64,000 nt of DNA from Paracoccus yibinensis. Its GTDB lineage: Bacteria; Pseudomonadota; Alphaproteobacteria; Rhodobacterales; Rhodobacteraceae. Below, piece after piece: positions 7,834 to 16,158 of the stretch (position 1 is its first letter; every line of letters starts with the position of its first letter). The notes under the pieces are model-generated. The model saw only the letters and a list, made by a program, of their open reading frames with translations. It was not told where the DNA came from and did not search any database. The position numbers and the translations under genes were made by a program. The stretch is taken from the NCBI RefSeq assembly GCF_030846195.1, contig NZ_JAVCWH010000001.1:496001-560000 (forward strand). The letters are read 5' to 3'.

Positions 7834-10109
7834 CCGATGTTGAGCGTCTTGAAGACAGCATCGCGCCGTGCCTGCAGCGCCTGGATCGCGTCCGGCAGGT
7901 TCAGGTTCACGAAGAACCCCCAGAGCAGCGGCGCCAGCAGCGCCCACCAGCTTGTCAGCGGCACCAGCGAAAACACCGCAACGCCCGAGATCAGCGCCAG
8001 CACGGCCGCCGCACCTGTCGCCAAAGCGTCGGCCCGGCGCAGTTCGGTGGTCAACGCCGGGATGGCGTGGTCGGCGGCAGGCTGGACCGTCAGGGTGGTG
8101 GACTGGCGCGACAGCACATGGCCCTGCGCGTCGGCCAGCACGATCTGGACCGGGATCAGTCCGGGATGCAGGGGGCGAATTGTCAGCGCGGGATCGTCCC
8201 GGCCGGTGAAGCGCGCGGATCCCTGCGGCGTCCAGAGATGGGCGATGTGGCCGGCGGGCAGATCCATCACCCGGATGGTCAGGTCGCGTCCGGCCACCGG
8301 CAGGCGGGGATCGGTCTCGATCGCCAACGCATGCGGCTCCGGCAGCTCGATGCGGCGCTCGACGGGCGGGACGAACTCCACGCCGCCCTCCACGCCCGAG
8401 GGCTGGACATCGGCCAGATCCTCGAACGTGGCCAGCTTGGCGGTCCGGGCATGACGCTGATAATCCTGGACGAGCAGGGACAACCGATCCAGGGCATCCA
8501 CGGGCCGCTGGTCCAGATCGCGCAAGATTGCCTCGGTCCGGGCGAAGGCGTCGGGAAAGTGGCTGTTCGCCGCGCCAGCCGCCAGCGTGCGCAGCACGCG
8601 CGCAATGGCCGGGTGCCCGGTCGCCGCCGCGCGGCGCAGATTGTGGTGGGCATCGCGCAGGGAGGTCAACACGCCCGGCGGGGTCGCCTCGACCGGCAAC
8701 AGGAACCCCGCCCCCGCAGCTTGCAGGGGGGCAAAGGCCTGGACGGCCGCGTCGCGCGTCCAGCGGTCCAGGTCGTGGATCGCATGTCCCGCCTGGGCCG
8801 CGAAGTCCGACAGTGCCGCCAGCGCGGCCCGTTCGGCCTGGGCCACCTCGGTCTCGATCAGGCGGGCGGGACGTTCGATTTCCCCCGCCTCGATCAGCGC
8901 CTGCGCCTTGGCCAGGGCCGCGCCCCAGGCATCCAGCGGTTGTGCGGGCAGTTCGGAAACCGCAGGCAGCGTGCGCAGGGCCGCCAGAGGCGGTGCGATC
9001 ACTGCCGCAAGGTCCTGACGCCGGGCATCGGCGGCCTGCACCTGGGTGGCGATCCCCTGGTTCAGCGCCTGAACCGCCGTTGCGATGACCGGTTCTTCGG
9101 TCGCCGCCAGAAGCTCGGCCCGCTGGCGGGCGATCAGGTCATCCAGTTCCTGCGCCAAGGCCTTGTCGCGCTGTTCGTCGCGCAGTCGGGCCGCCGCGAC
9201 AAAGGCGCGTTCCGCATCCAGACGCGCGCGGGCCAGCACCTGCCGGGGCAGGATATGGCGGTTGACAAGCGCGCCCAGCACGATCCCCAGCACCAGCATC
9301 GACAGCACGGACATCCAGCCGATCCGGCTGGTGGCACGGATCGTCAGCGCGAATGGCTGCACCAGTTGCGGCGCCGTGATCCAGGCCTGCCCGGACAGCG
9401 CGCCCAGGGCAGGAAAGGCCCCGGCGGACCCCGGCACCAGCGTCAGTTCGGCGAACCGGCTGGCGGTGACGGTGCTGCCGCCGGTCAGTTCCAGCGATAC
9501 GGGCACGGGACTGCCCTGCCTGTCCGCCGCATGAAGGCTGGTCCGCGTCGAAACGGTCAAGGGGCCGATGGCGGGCTGGTTCGGCGCGGGAAAGACGGGC
9601 TGCATCCGGTCCGATCCCGCCACCCGGCCGAACAGATCGGCATGCAGGACGCCCAGATCCACCTCCGCCGGCAGCGCCAGCAGGCTGGATGGACGCTGCA
9701 CCACCAGCGTCTGGTCGCAGGCCAGCGGCGCGCCCGCGCGGGGAAATCCGAAATGCAGGGTGGCGGGGATGGCCGGCGGCACCTCTTGCAAGGGATGAAA
9801 CCAGATGGTCATCCGGCGGGTCGTGCCATTCCCGATCTGCTGGATGGGCGCGGTCTCGACCCGGACCGCCGCATTTCCGAAAGGCGGCAGGGTCCAGCAA
9901 GCGACCGGGGGCTGTTCCCCGTCGAACAGAATCTCCACGCAGCCACGATCCGCGTCCTCGGGACAGGTGACGATGGGCAAGGTCCCTTCGGCCAGGCGTT
10001 GAATGGCGGGCGGCGGCGCGGGCGGGACTGCGCCCAGGGGCTGCGCCACCAGCGGTCCGGCGATCATCCCTGCCATCACGATCAGGGCCAGCTTCAGTCG
10101 GGAAAGCAT
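7830..10109 (-). CDS. Large envelope protein: periplasmic beta region, coiled coil, three membrane spans
   Basis: I place the start at 10109, where a typical signal peptide begins (MLSRLKLALIVMAG, cleavage near VAQ); an upstream extension to 10181 lacks such features. The 759-residue protein has a Cys-containing beta-rich N-terminal part (about 25-255) and a membrane span near 262-283. A long Ala/Arg/Glu-rich helical region follows (about 285-590), probably coiled coil. An Ig-like beta module is near 600-690, and two membrane spans lie near 703-745. The product is not recognised. It is convergent with the protease gene (4-base overlap) and divergent from the EAD1 operon, so it sits at the centre of the accessory region and may be its membrane component. 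That link is inference. Confidence 0.8.
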   Translation of the reverse strand: MLSRLKLALIVMAGMIAGPLVAQPLGAVPPAPPPAIQRLAEGTLPIVTCPEDADRGCVEILFDGEQPPVACWTLPPFGNAAVRVETAPIQQIGNGTTRRMTIWFHPLQEVPPAIPATLHFGFPRAGAPLACDQTLVVQRPSSLLALPAEVDLGVLHADLFGRVAGSDRMQPVFPAPNQPAIGPLTVSTRTSLHAADRQGSPVPVSLELTGGSTVTASRFAELTLVPGSAGAFPALGALSGQAWITAPQLVQPFALTIRATSRIGWMSVLSMLVLGIVLGALVNRHILPRQVLARARLDAERAFVAAARLRDEQRDKALAQELDDLIARQRAELLAATEEPVIATAVQALNQGIATQVQAADARRQDLAAVIAPPLAALRTLPAVSELPAQPLDAWGAALAKAQALIEAGEIERPARLIETEVAQAERAALAALSDFAAQAGHAIHDLDRWTRDAAVQAFAPLQAAGAGFLLPVEATPPGVLTSLRDAHHNLRRAAATGHPAIARVLRTLAAGAANSHFPDAFARTEAILRDLDQRPVDALDRLSLLVQDYQRHARTAKLATFEDLADVQPSGVEGGVEFVPPVERRIELPEPHALAIETDPRLPVAGRDLTIRVMDLPAGHIAHLWTPQGSARFTGRDDPALTIRPLHPGLIPVQIVLADAQGHVLSRQSTTLTVQPAADHAIPALTTELRRADALATGAAAVLALISGVAVFSLVPLTSWWALLAPLLWGFFVNLNLPDAIQALQARRDAVFKTLNIG

Positions 10110-10204
10110 CTGTCCAACCCCCGCATCCGCGATGCCGAAAGGATGACACGAATGTTGATTCGCAGTAAGATTCAGACCCATGGTCCGTGGTTCAGGTGGC
10201 TGCC
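10110..10204. promoter_or_regulatory. Divergent promoter region between the membrane protein and the EAD1 operon
   Basis: These 95 bases separate two divergent genes and must hold both promoters or one shared control region. I do not see a convincing -35/-10 pair. A TTGATT at about 10155 could be a -35 element for the rightward operon. The ribosome site AGGTGG at 10194-10199 supports the GTG start at 10205. Confidence 0.4.
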
Positions 10205-11293
10205 GTGAATAAGGCCAAGCTCAGCCGGGCGCTCTTGTCGGCATTCCCCAGCCGGGCGAAATTCGCCATGCTGCTGAGCCAGCGGTTCAACGTCCATTAC
10301 GACACCCTGACCCCGCAAAGCACGGTGGACGTCGAATATCACAACATTGTCGTCCAGGTCGCTGCCGAAGGCTGGCTGGAGGCGCTGGCCCGCGCCGCGC
10401 ACGAGGCGGTGCCGGGCAACCCCCAGCTTGCCGATCTGATGGTCGAGGAAGGGCTGACCAGCGGCGCGCGCGTCAGCGACGGCGCGGCCACCGTGATCGC
10501 GGAAAAGCCGAAAACCCGGCTGGAACGCTTGGTGCGCGAAAACAGCGCATTCACCGACATCGCCACCTTTTTGGCCCGCCTGTCCGCGCTGGAGGGGCAG
10601 ACCTGCCGGATCGAACTTTCCGGCTCTCCTCCTCGGGCGATCGGAACGGGCTTCCTGGTCGGCCCCGATCTGGTGATGACCAACCAGCATGTGATCGAAG
10701 GGCTGGAGAAGGGCACGCGAATGATCTGCCGCTTCGATTACCTGGTCGATGCGGGCGGCGTGCAGGTGCGCGCAGGCGCCGCCGTGCCGGTCGCCGATGA
10801 CTGGCTGGTCCGCGCGCAGCCCCCCGATCCGTCTGACGAAAGCCTGGAGGAAACCGATCCCCCCGCGCCCGAGAACCTGGATTTCGCGCTGATCCGCCTG
10901 GCGCAACCGGTGGGCGAGATGCCGCGCGATGGCGAGGAAGGACCGGACAACCCCCCGCGCGGCTGGATCGCCATCGACCCGGCCTTGCAGGCCGGCGAAG
11001 GCGACGACCTGTTCATCCTGCAGCACCCCGAAGGCGCACCGCTGAAGCTGGGCGTCGGGCGGCTGACCGCCCTGCACGGCAACGGCCTGCGATGGCGCCA
11101 CGACGTGGCGACCGAAGGGGGATCGTCTGGCTCCCCCGTCTTCAACCGGGAACTTGCCCTGATCGGCCTTCATCACGCGGGCGATCCCAACTATTTCCGC
11201 ATCGCGCTGTTCAACCAGGCGATTCCGATCGCGCGGATCGTTCACTGGTTGCAGGACAAGGTTGACCCCTTCTGGACGCAGGCGCCGCCATGA
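10205..11293 (+). CDS. EAD1-trypsin fusion protein (effector of a conflict system)
   Basis: The GTG at 10205 is placed 5 bases after AGGTGG; a GTG at 10187 in the same frame lacks a site. The 362-residue product has two parts. Residues 1-80 match the effector-associated domain 1 pattern (LSxALLSAFPSR, a central helix pair, GWLxAL, PGNPQL). Residues 110-345 form a trypsin-like protease with H162 (TNQHV), D226 (LDFALI) and S308 (GGSSGSP). In described NTP-dependent conflict systems, EAD domains bring effectors such as proteases to a STAND ATPase that carries the same domain. Here a second EAD1 protein and a STAND ATPase follow directly. Activation and cleavage of host proteins upon invasion is the expected role, not shown here. 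No signal peptide: cytoplasmic. Confidence 0.85.
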   Translation: MNKAKLSRALLSAFPSRAKFAMLLSQRFNVHYDTLTPQSTVDVEYHNIVVQVAAEGWLEALARAAHEAVPGNPQLADLMVEEGLTSGARVSDGAATVIAEKPKTRLERLVRENSAFTDIATFLARLSALEGQTCRIELSGSPPRAIGTGFLVGPDLVMTNQHVIEGLEKGTRMICRFDYLVDAGGVQVRAGAAVPVADDWLVRAQPPDPSDESLEETDPPAPENLDFALIRLAQPVGEMPRDGEEGPDNPPRGWIAIDPALQAGEGDDLFILQHPEGAPLKLGVGRLTALHGNGLRWRHDVATEGGSSGSPVFNRELALIGLHHAGDPNYFRIALFNQAIPIARIVHWLQDKVDPFWTQAPP

Positions 11294-12336
11294 AGCTGAG
11301 TTCCGCCGAAACACTTCAACTGGTCAAGGGGTTGACCGAGGCCTTCCCCAACCGGGTGAAGCTGGACATGATCCTGGCCGCTCCACCCATCGAAAAGTCG
11401 CTGGCGCGGGTCGTGACGGGAGGCACGCTTGACGCCGATTACTTCCAGCTTGTGCAGGCAGCCAACGACGAAGGCTGGATCGGACGGCTGCTGGACGGGC
11501 TGCGCGCCGCCGACGGGGTCAACCCGGCCTTGCTGGCGCTGATCGACGGCTTTGCCGGGACACGCGCCCCCAGCACGGTGCCTGCGCATCTGGAACTGCT
11601 GCTGGAAGGTGCGCCCTTCGTGAACCAGCGTCCCTTGCGACACGCATTGCTGTCGATGACCCAGGCCCACGGCCCCAAGGTGCTGCATGTCACCGGAACG
11701 CCCGCCAGCGGCAGGACATACAGCCAGTACCTGATCGCGCATGTCGCATGCAGTGTCGGTGCCCGGATCAACGTCCCGCTCAGTTTCGAAGCGACCACCA
11801 CGGCACGCGACGTGATCCTGGATCTTGCGGATCAGATGAAGCTGGGGACGCCCCCCACCCTTGCGGATGGGCCGCAGGATCCCGCGGCCGTCACGCGAAT
11901 GGTGCGATGGTTCGCCATCGCCGCAAGCGAGCTGAAGGAAACCTGGTGGCTGATCTTCGACGGCTTCGACAGCCAGAAAATCGACGACAGCGTGCGGATG
12001 CTGATGCACGGGCTGGGACAGACCATCGGCAACGGCCAGCCCCGGCAGGTGCGGCTGTTCCTTCTGGCCTGGGACAGCCCGATATCCGGCCCTCCTCCGG
12101 GGCGGGTGTTCGGCCAGGACGTGCAGCCCTTCGACAAGCTGCATGTCAAGGAATACCTGGACGACCTGGTCAGCCAGTTCGCCATGCCCTCCGGCATGAC
12201 CTCGACCGACGAAATCCTGGCGCTGTGCTATGAAGGGTGGGACACGGTGCCTGATCCGATGGCGCGGGCCACGACGCTGACGATGCGCATCCAGAAGATC
12301 GCCCAGGCGGCGCTTGCCGCCAAGGCAGGGATGTGA
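11290..12336 (+). CDS. EAD1 protein with a degenerate P-loop NTPase-like domain
   Basis: It begins by ATGA overlap with the EAD1-trypsin gene. The 348-residue product starts with a second EAD1 (residues 1-86: LSSAETLQLVKGLTEAFPNR, EGWIGRLL, NPALL). EAD domains pair homotypically, so this protein should bind the protease. The rest resembles a STAND/NACHT-type P-loop core: VTGTPASGRT at 135-143 takes the Walker A place but has Arg instead of the usual Lys, and WWLIFDGFD at 219-227 takes the Walker B place. Nucleotide hydrolysis is doubtful; it may be an adaptor linking the protease to the ATPase encoded next. The stop overlaps the next start. Confidence 0.8.
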   Translation: MKLSSAETLQLVKGLTEAFPNRVKLDMILAAPPIEKSLARVVTGGTLDADYFQLVQAANDEGWIGRLLDGLRAADGVNPALLALIDGFAGTRAPSTVPAHLELLLEGAPFVNQRPLRHALLSMTQAHGPKVLHVTGTPASGRTYSQYLIAHVACSVGARINVPLSFEATTTARDVILDLADQMKLGTPPTLADGPQDPAAVTRMVRWFAIAASELKETWWLIFDGFDSQKIDDSVRMLMHGLGQTIGNGQPRQVRLFLLAWDSPISGPPPGRVFGQDVQPFDKLHVKEYLDDLVSQFAMPSGMTSTDEILALCYEGWDTVPDPMARATTLTMRIQKIAQAALAAKAGM

Positions 12337-15300
12337 TGGACCTGCGCCAGGCCTTGTCGGAGACGGCGTTTTCGGCCGGTCCCGCCCCCGCGGCGGCCGA
12401 GGCCCGGCCCTGGATCGCGGCGGCGGCGGTCCTGACGCATTTCGAACCGCTGACCCTGAAGTCCGAAGCGGGAACCCTGTCCCCGCTGTCACCTGCGATG
12501 GCGGAACTTCTGGATGCCTCCACCCCCAGCCGCGCATCCCGCCATGCGCGGCAACTGCGGACCGGCATCCGCAGGCAGGCGCTTGCCAGCCTGGGCGACC
12601 GCCTGGCCATGAAGGCGCAGCTTGCCTTGAACCCGGCCCCGGATCACCCCACGCAGACGGCGTTCCAGGCGCTGCTGGAAGGCCCGGATGCCATAGGCCC
12701 CTGGCTGGAATCCCAGGACCCGATCCGACTGGCCGCCCTGGACGAGGCCGTGGGCTGGGTCGACGGCATCCTGGACGCACTGCCCAGCCCAGACGACATC
12801 GCCGCGCGCCTGTCCCGCGCCCGCCTGCTGGCGCCGCTGCGGCGTCTGGTGGGCGAACATTTTGCCGGCCGGGAAGACGTGCTGATGGAAATCGCCCAGC
12901 ATCTGAACCTGGCGTCCGAAGGCATGGTGCTGATGCTGCAGGGACCCGGGGGCGTCGGCAAGTCCACGGTTCTGGCCAAGTTCATCCTGGACGCCGTCGA
13001 GAAAAGCCCCGACCCCCCCACCGTGATCGTCCTGAACCTGGACGACCCGCAACTGGTCCTGGACGACCCCTTCACCCTGCTTCAGGAAGCCGGGCGGCAA
13101 TTGCGCATCCAGCATCCAGACCTGAACGCCCCGCTTGACGGGATCAAGGGCTATATCGCCTCGCTGCAGCTTCGCAGCCGAACCACCGAGGTGCTGGAAT
13201 CCGTCTCGGGCGGGACGGTCCTGTGGGCCGCGATCAATGATGTCGCCCGCGAGATCGTGGGCCTGATCCCCGGAACCCAGCCCATTCTGCTGGTGCTGGA
13301 CACGTTCGAGGAAGCGCAGACCACAGGTCCCAGCGCCGTCGCCCGTCTGCTGCAACTGGTCGAAAGCCTGCGGGCGGGGAACCCCCGCCTCAGCGTGATC
13401 ATCGCCGGACGCGTGGACGAAACCTCGGCCCCGCGGCGCACGCTGACGCTGGGTGCGCTGGATCCGGTGTCTGCGCGGGCGGTTCTGGAAAAGGTGGCGG
13501 GCCTTGGTCCCCTGCCCGATGATCTGGCCGACCAGATATTCGACGTCGCGCGCGGCAATCCCCTTGCCACCCATCTGGCGGGCAAGATCCTTGCGGCCGA
13601 AGGCGCCGACATCTTCCGGCGCGACGCCGATCTGGCGCGGCTGATCGGCCAGATCAGGACCGAAAAGGTCCAGGCCCAGCTTTACGGCCGCGTCCTGGGC
13701 CATATCCGCGACCCCGAGGTGCGGCGCCTGGCCTATCCCGGCCTGATCCTGCGACGCATCACGCCCGATGTGCTGCGGTATGTCCTGGCGGATGCCTGTG
13801 GCGTCCCCATCCCCGACGATGCCGAGGCCGCGCGCCTGTTCGACCTGTTCGCGTCCGAAGTGGCCCTGGCCGAACCCGAAGCCGGCACCGGCGCCCTTCG
13901 TTATCGCGAAGATGTGCGCCGCGTCATCCTGGCCGATCTGCGCGCCGATCAGCGCGAGCTGGCGGCCCGGATCGACCAGGCCGCCATCGCATACTACCGG
14001 ACGCAATCCGGCGCCGTCGCACGGGCCGAGGAAATCTATCACCTGCTGGCCAGCGGCGCAGGGGAACCTGAAATCGACGCCCGCTGGGAACCCGGCGTCG
14101 AACCCTATCTGGTCCGTGCGGTCGAGGAATTGCCGCCGCGTGCCCAGGTCTGCCTGGCCAACCGCCTGCGCATGGACCTGCGCCCCGAGTTGCAGAAGGC
14201 CGCCGACCAGCATCAGTGGGAACAGAACGCCGAACAGACCGCCCGCGACCTGCTGCGCGACGACCTGCCCGAACAGGCGCTGTCCGTCCTGAACCAGCGC
14301 ACGACCCGCCTGCCCGGATCGCCCCTGTTTCTGACCGAGGCCGAGGCCCTGGCGGTCCTGGGACAGCCCCACACTGCGCTGGAGGTCATTGCGGCAGGCC
14401 TGGCCAGCGCCGAGGCAGTGGGCGACCGTCTGCTGGTCGTCAACCTGCGGCTGCTCGAAAGCCTGCTGCACGGCGGCAGCCAAAGGGAAAACACCGAAGT
14501 TGCCCCGCATCCCGGACCCAGCGTGCAGGCCGGTGGCGAGGCAAACGCCAAACCAGCGATGCGGCGACGAGGGGTGGCAATTGCCGCCATCATTTCAATG
14601 CTGCTGATGACTTTGATCGCCTTGGCGGCCTTGGCCTTCGTGTTCCTTGCCGGATCGGACGAAAACGCGGCCGACATCATCCTGGGACCGCCGATCGATC
14701 CGGCAGTGCCGGCCTTGGCCCGCCAGGAAAATCACCTTGTCTGGATCCTGCTTCCGGCGATGCTTGCGGCGGGAAGCCTCTGGCTATGGTCCAGACGGCG
14801 CGGCCGGGTGCCGGACCGCGCCGTGGGTCCGCCTGTGACCGTGGCCCCTGCCGAACAGGACAGGCAGGCAATCCGCCATGCCGCCGCCGAGGCCTACCGC
14901 ATCGCCAGCCTGACCCATAACGACATGGCGCGTCTGCGGTCCATCGCAAACCTGTTGCGGTTGCATCGCAATGCCATGCCGCCAGACGGGTCCGACCCGT
15001 CCGCCCTGGTGGCCGAGGCCGAAGAGATCATCGACAGGATCGGCCTTGCCGCCCTTTACGAGGCGCCGGGCCTGATGCGGGAACTGGCGGCGGAACTGGG
15101 AATGCGCAATCCGCAGCTTCTGGCCATGGCGCTGCGGGTGACGGGCAGCCATGTCGTCATCCCGCCCGAACTGCGCAGCGAAGAAAGCGGCAGCGCGGCC
15201 GCCGTCACCTCGGACCCGCGCGCGCGCGTCATTCTGGGGGATACGACCCTGCCCGCCGGCACGGCGGTGGATGTCCTGATGATGATCGCCACGGCCAGAA

Positions 15301-15479
15301 CAGCGGATGAACGCTATGCGATGATGGCCCTTGTCACGGACCTGCTGGCCGCCGAACTGGACGCCAGGCGCGGCACCCTGCCGCCGCCGGAAATCCGCCA
15401 GCGCCCCCTGCCCTGGCGGCAGAACACAATTTCGCCGGATGACATGGCTTGGTTCGAGACGACTAAGGCCGCATTCTGA
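12336..15479 (+). CDS. Membrane-anchored STAND-class ATPase
   Basis: The ATG at 12336 overlaps the previous stop (TGATG); a GTG at 12333 is also possible. The 1047-residue product has a helical N-terminal part (1-190), then an intact NTPase core: Walker A GPGGVGKST near 204-212, and a Walker B strand ILLVLDTFEEA near 318-328. Winged-helix and helical segments typical of STAND proteins follow, then TPR-like helices (about 600-720). Two membrane spans are near 748-772 and 801-821, with a helical C-terminal domain. STAND ATPases act as signal-sensing switches that oligomerise. It has no EAD of its own, so the EAD1-P-loop protein could be the link to the protease. Two membrane spans after the sensor region are unusual and hint at an envelope-derived trigger. 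Confidence 0.8.
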   Translation: MDLRQALSETAFSAGPAPAAAEARPWIAAAAVLTHFEPLTLKSEAGTLSPLSPAMAELLDASTPSRASRHARQLRTGIRRQALASLGDRLAMKAQLALNPAPDHPTQTAFQALLEGPDAIGPWLESQDPIRLAALDEAVGWVDGILDALPSPDDIAARLSRARLLAPLRRLVGEHFAGREDVLMEIAQHLNLASEGMVLMLQGPGGVGKSTVLAKFILDAVEKSPDPPTVIVLNLDDPQLVLDDPFTLLQEAGRQLRIQHPDLNAPLDGIKGYIASLQLRSRTTEVLESVSGGTVLWAAINDVAREIVGLIPGTQPILLVLDTFEEAQTTGPSAVARLLQLVESLRAGNPRLSVIIAGRVDETSAPRRTLTLGALDPVSARAVLEKVAGLGPLPDDLADQIFDVARGNPLATHLAGKILAAEGADIFRRDADLARLIGQIRTEKVQAQLYGRVLGHIRDPEVRRLAYPGLILRRITPDVLRYVLADACGVPIPDDAEAARLFDLFASEVALAEPEAGTGALRYREDVRRVILADLRADQRELAARIDQAAIAYYRTQSGAVARAEEIYHLLASGAGEPEIDARWEPGVEPYLVRAVEELPPRAQVCLANRLRMDLRPELQKAADQHQWEQNAEQTARDLLRDDLPEQALSVLNQRTTRLPGSPLFLTEAEALAVLGQPHTALEVIAAGLASAEAVGDRLLVVNLRLLESLLHGGSQRENTEVAPHPGPSVQAGGEANAKPAMRRRGVAIAAIISMLLMTLIALAALAFVFLAGSDENAADIILGPPIDPAVPALARQENHLVWILLPAMLAAGSLWLWSRRRGRVPDRAVGPPVTVAPAEQDRQAIRHAAAEAYRIASLTHNDMARLRSIANLLRLHRNAMPPDGSDPSALVAEAEEIIDRIGLAALYEAPGLMRELAAELGMRNPQLLAMALRVTGSHVVIPPELRSEESGSAAAVTSDPRARVILGDTTLPAGTAVDVLMMIATARTADERYAMMALVTDLLAAELDARRGTLPPPEIRQRPLPWRQNTISPDDMAWFETTKAAF

Positions 15480-15485
15480 CGCATG

Positions 15486-15513
15486 AAAAAGGCGGCCCCG
15501 CCAGGGGACCGCC
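15486..15513 (-). terminator. Rho-independent terminator after yciE
   Basis: Read on the minus strand, GGCGGTCCCC pairs with GGGGCCGCC across a TGGC loop with one bulged T, followed by five T. It stands 20 bases after the yciE stop. It lies just past the stop of the convergent STAND gene but lacks a T-run in that direction. Confidence 0.8.
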
Positions 15514-15533
15514 CGACAGAGTGGTGCAGACGA

Positions 15534-16034
15534 TCAGGCCGCCTTGCTGGTCGCCGCGGCGTTGATCACCGCTTCGGCCAGACCGGTCAGCTTTTCATCC
15601 GTTGCGGATTCTTCCTGAAGCGTCTCGTCAAGCAGCGAGACAGCCTCGTTCATTCCCAGCGTTTGCGCCCAGGCCTTCAGGGTGCCATAGCGGCTGATCT
15701 CGTAATGCTCGACCGCCTGGGCCGCAGCCAGCAGGCCCGCGTCAAGCGCCGGGCTGCCCTTGAATTCGTCCATGATCTCTTCGCCCTCGGCGATGATGCC
15801 TTCGATGGCATCGCAGGTCTTGCCGCGCGGGCGCTTGCCGATCAACTCGAACACCTGGGTCAGACGCTCGATCTGGCCCTGGGTCTCCTGTTCGTGCATC
15901 TCGAACGCGGCCTTCAGATCCTGGCTCTGCGCGGCGCGGGCCATCTTGCGCAACGCCGTGGTGATCTTGCGTTCGGCGTAATAGATGTCCTTCAGGGTTT
16001 CGTGGAACAGGGTGTCAAGCGTTTGGTCGGCCAT
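15534..16034 (-). CDS. yciE: YciE/DUF892-family ferritin-like stress protein
   Basis: The start at 16034 has an AGGAG site; a longer frame to 16097 adds an implausible Arg/Trp/Cys-rich leader. The 166-residue product is a four-helix ferritin-like protein of the YciE family. Visible are LFHETLKDIYYAERKIT, EMHEQETQGQIERL, and AVEHYEISRYGTLKAWA with Glu/His residues suited to a di-iron centre. Members are induced by general stress; the biochemical role is unsettled. A candidate EcfG-type promoter lies 60-85 bases upstream and a clear terminator follows. Confidence 0.9.
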   Translation of the reverse strand: MADQTLDTLFHETLKDIYYAERKITTALRKMARAAQSQDLKAAFEMHEQETQGQIERLTQVFELIGKRPRGKTCDAIEGIIAEGEEIMDEFKGSPALDAGLLAAAQAVEHYEISRYGTLKAWAQTLGMNEAVSLLDETLQEESATDEKLTGLAEAVINAAATSKAA

Positions 16035-16092
16035 GAAAAGCTCCTCTTGGTTGCGCCACCGTCCCTGTCCGGGGCAGCGGCATCGCCAAGTC

Positions 16093-16117
16093 AACAAACC
16101 CGCAGGGCGAGCGTTCC
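16093..16117 (-). promoter_or_regulatory. Candidate EcfG-type stress promoter of yciE
   Basis: On the minus strand GGAAC (16117-16113) is followed after 17 bases by GTT (16095-16093), matching the alphaproteobacterial general-stress sigma EcfG pattern GGAAC-N16/17-cGTT. The expected leader to the ATG at 16034 is about 50 bases. A YciE-type gene is a typical target, which strengthens the call. Confidence 0.6.
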
Positions 16118-16158
16118 CACAGCCTTTTCAAAATCACAATTATTTAGCCGCATCCGCG

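Noticed and set aside
7797..10208. 803-codon plus-strand frame opposite the large membrane protein
   Set aside because: Its product is a monotonous Arg/Gln/Gly-rich sequence without domains, whereas the minus-strand frame has a signal peptide, spans and a coiled coil.
12489..14510. 673-codon minus-strand frame within the STAND gene
   Set aside because: Opposite strand of an ATPase with clear Walker motifs; no recognisable domain.
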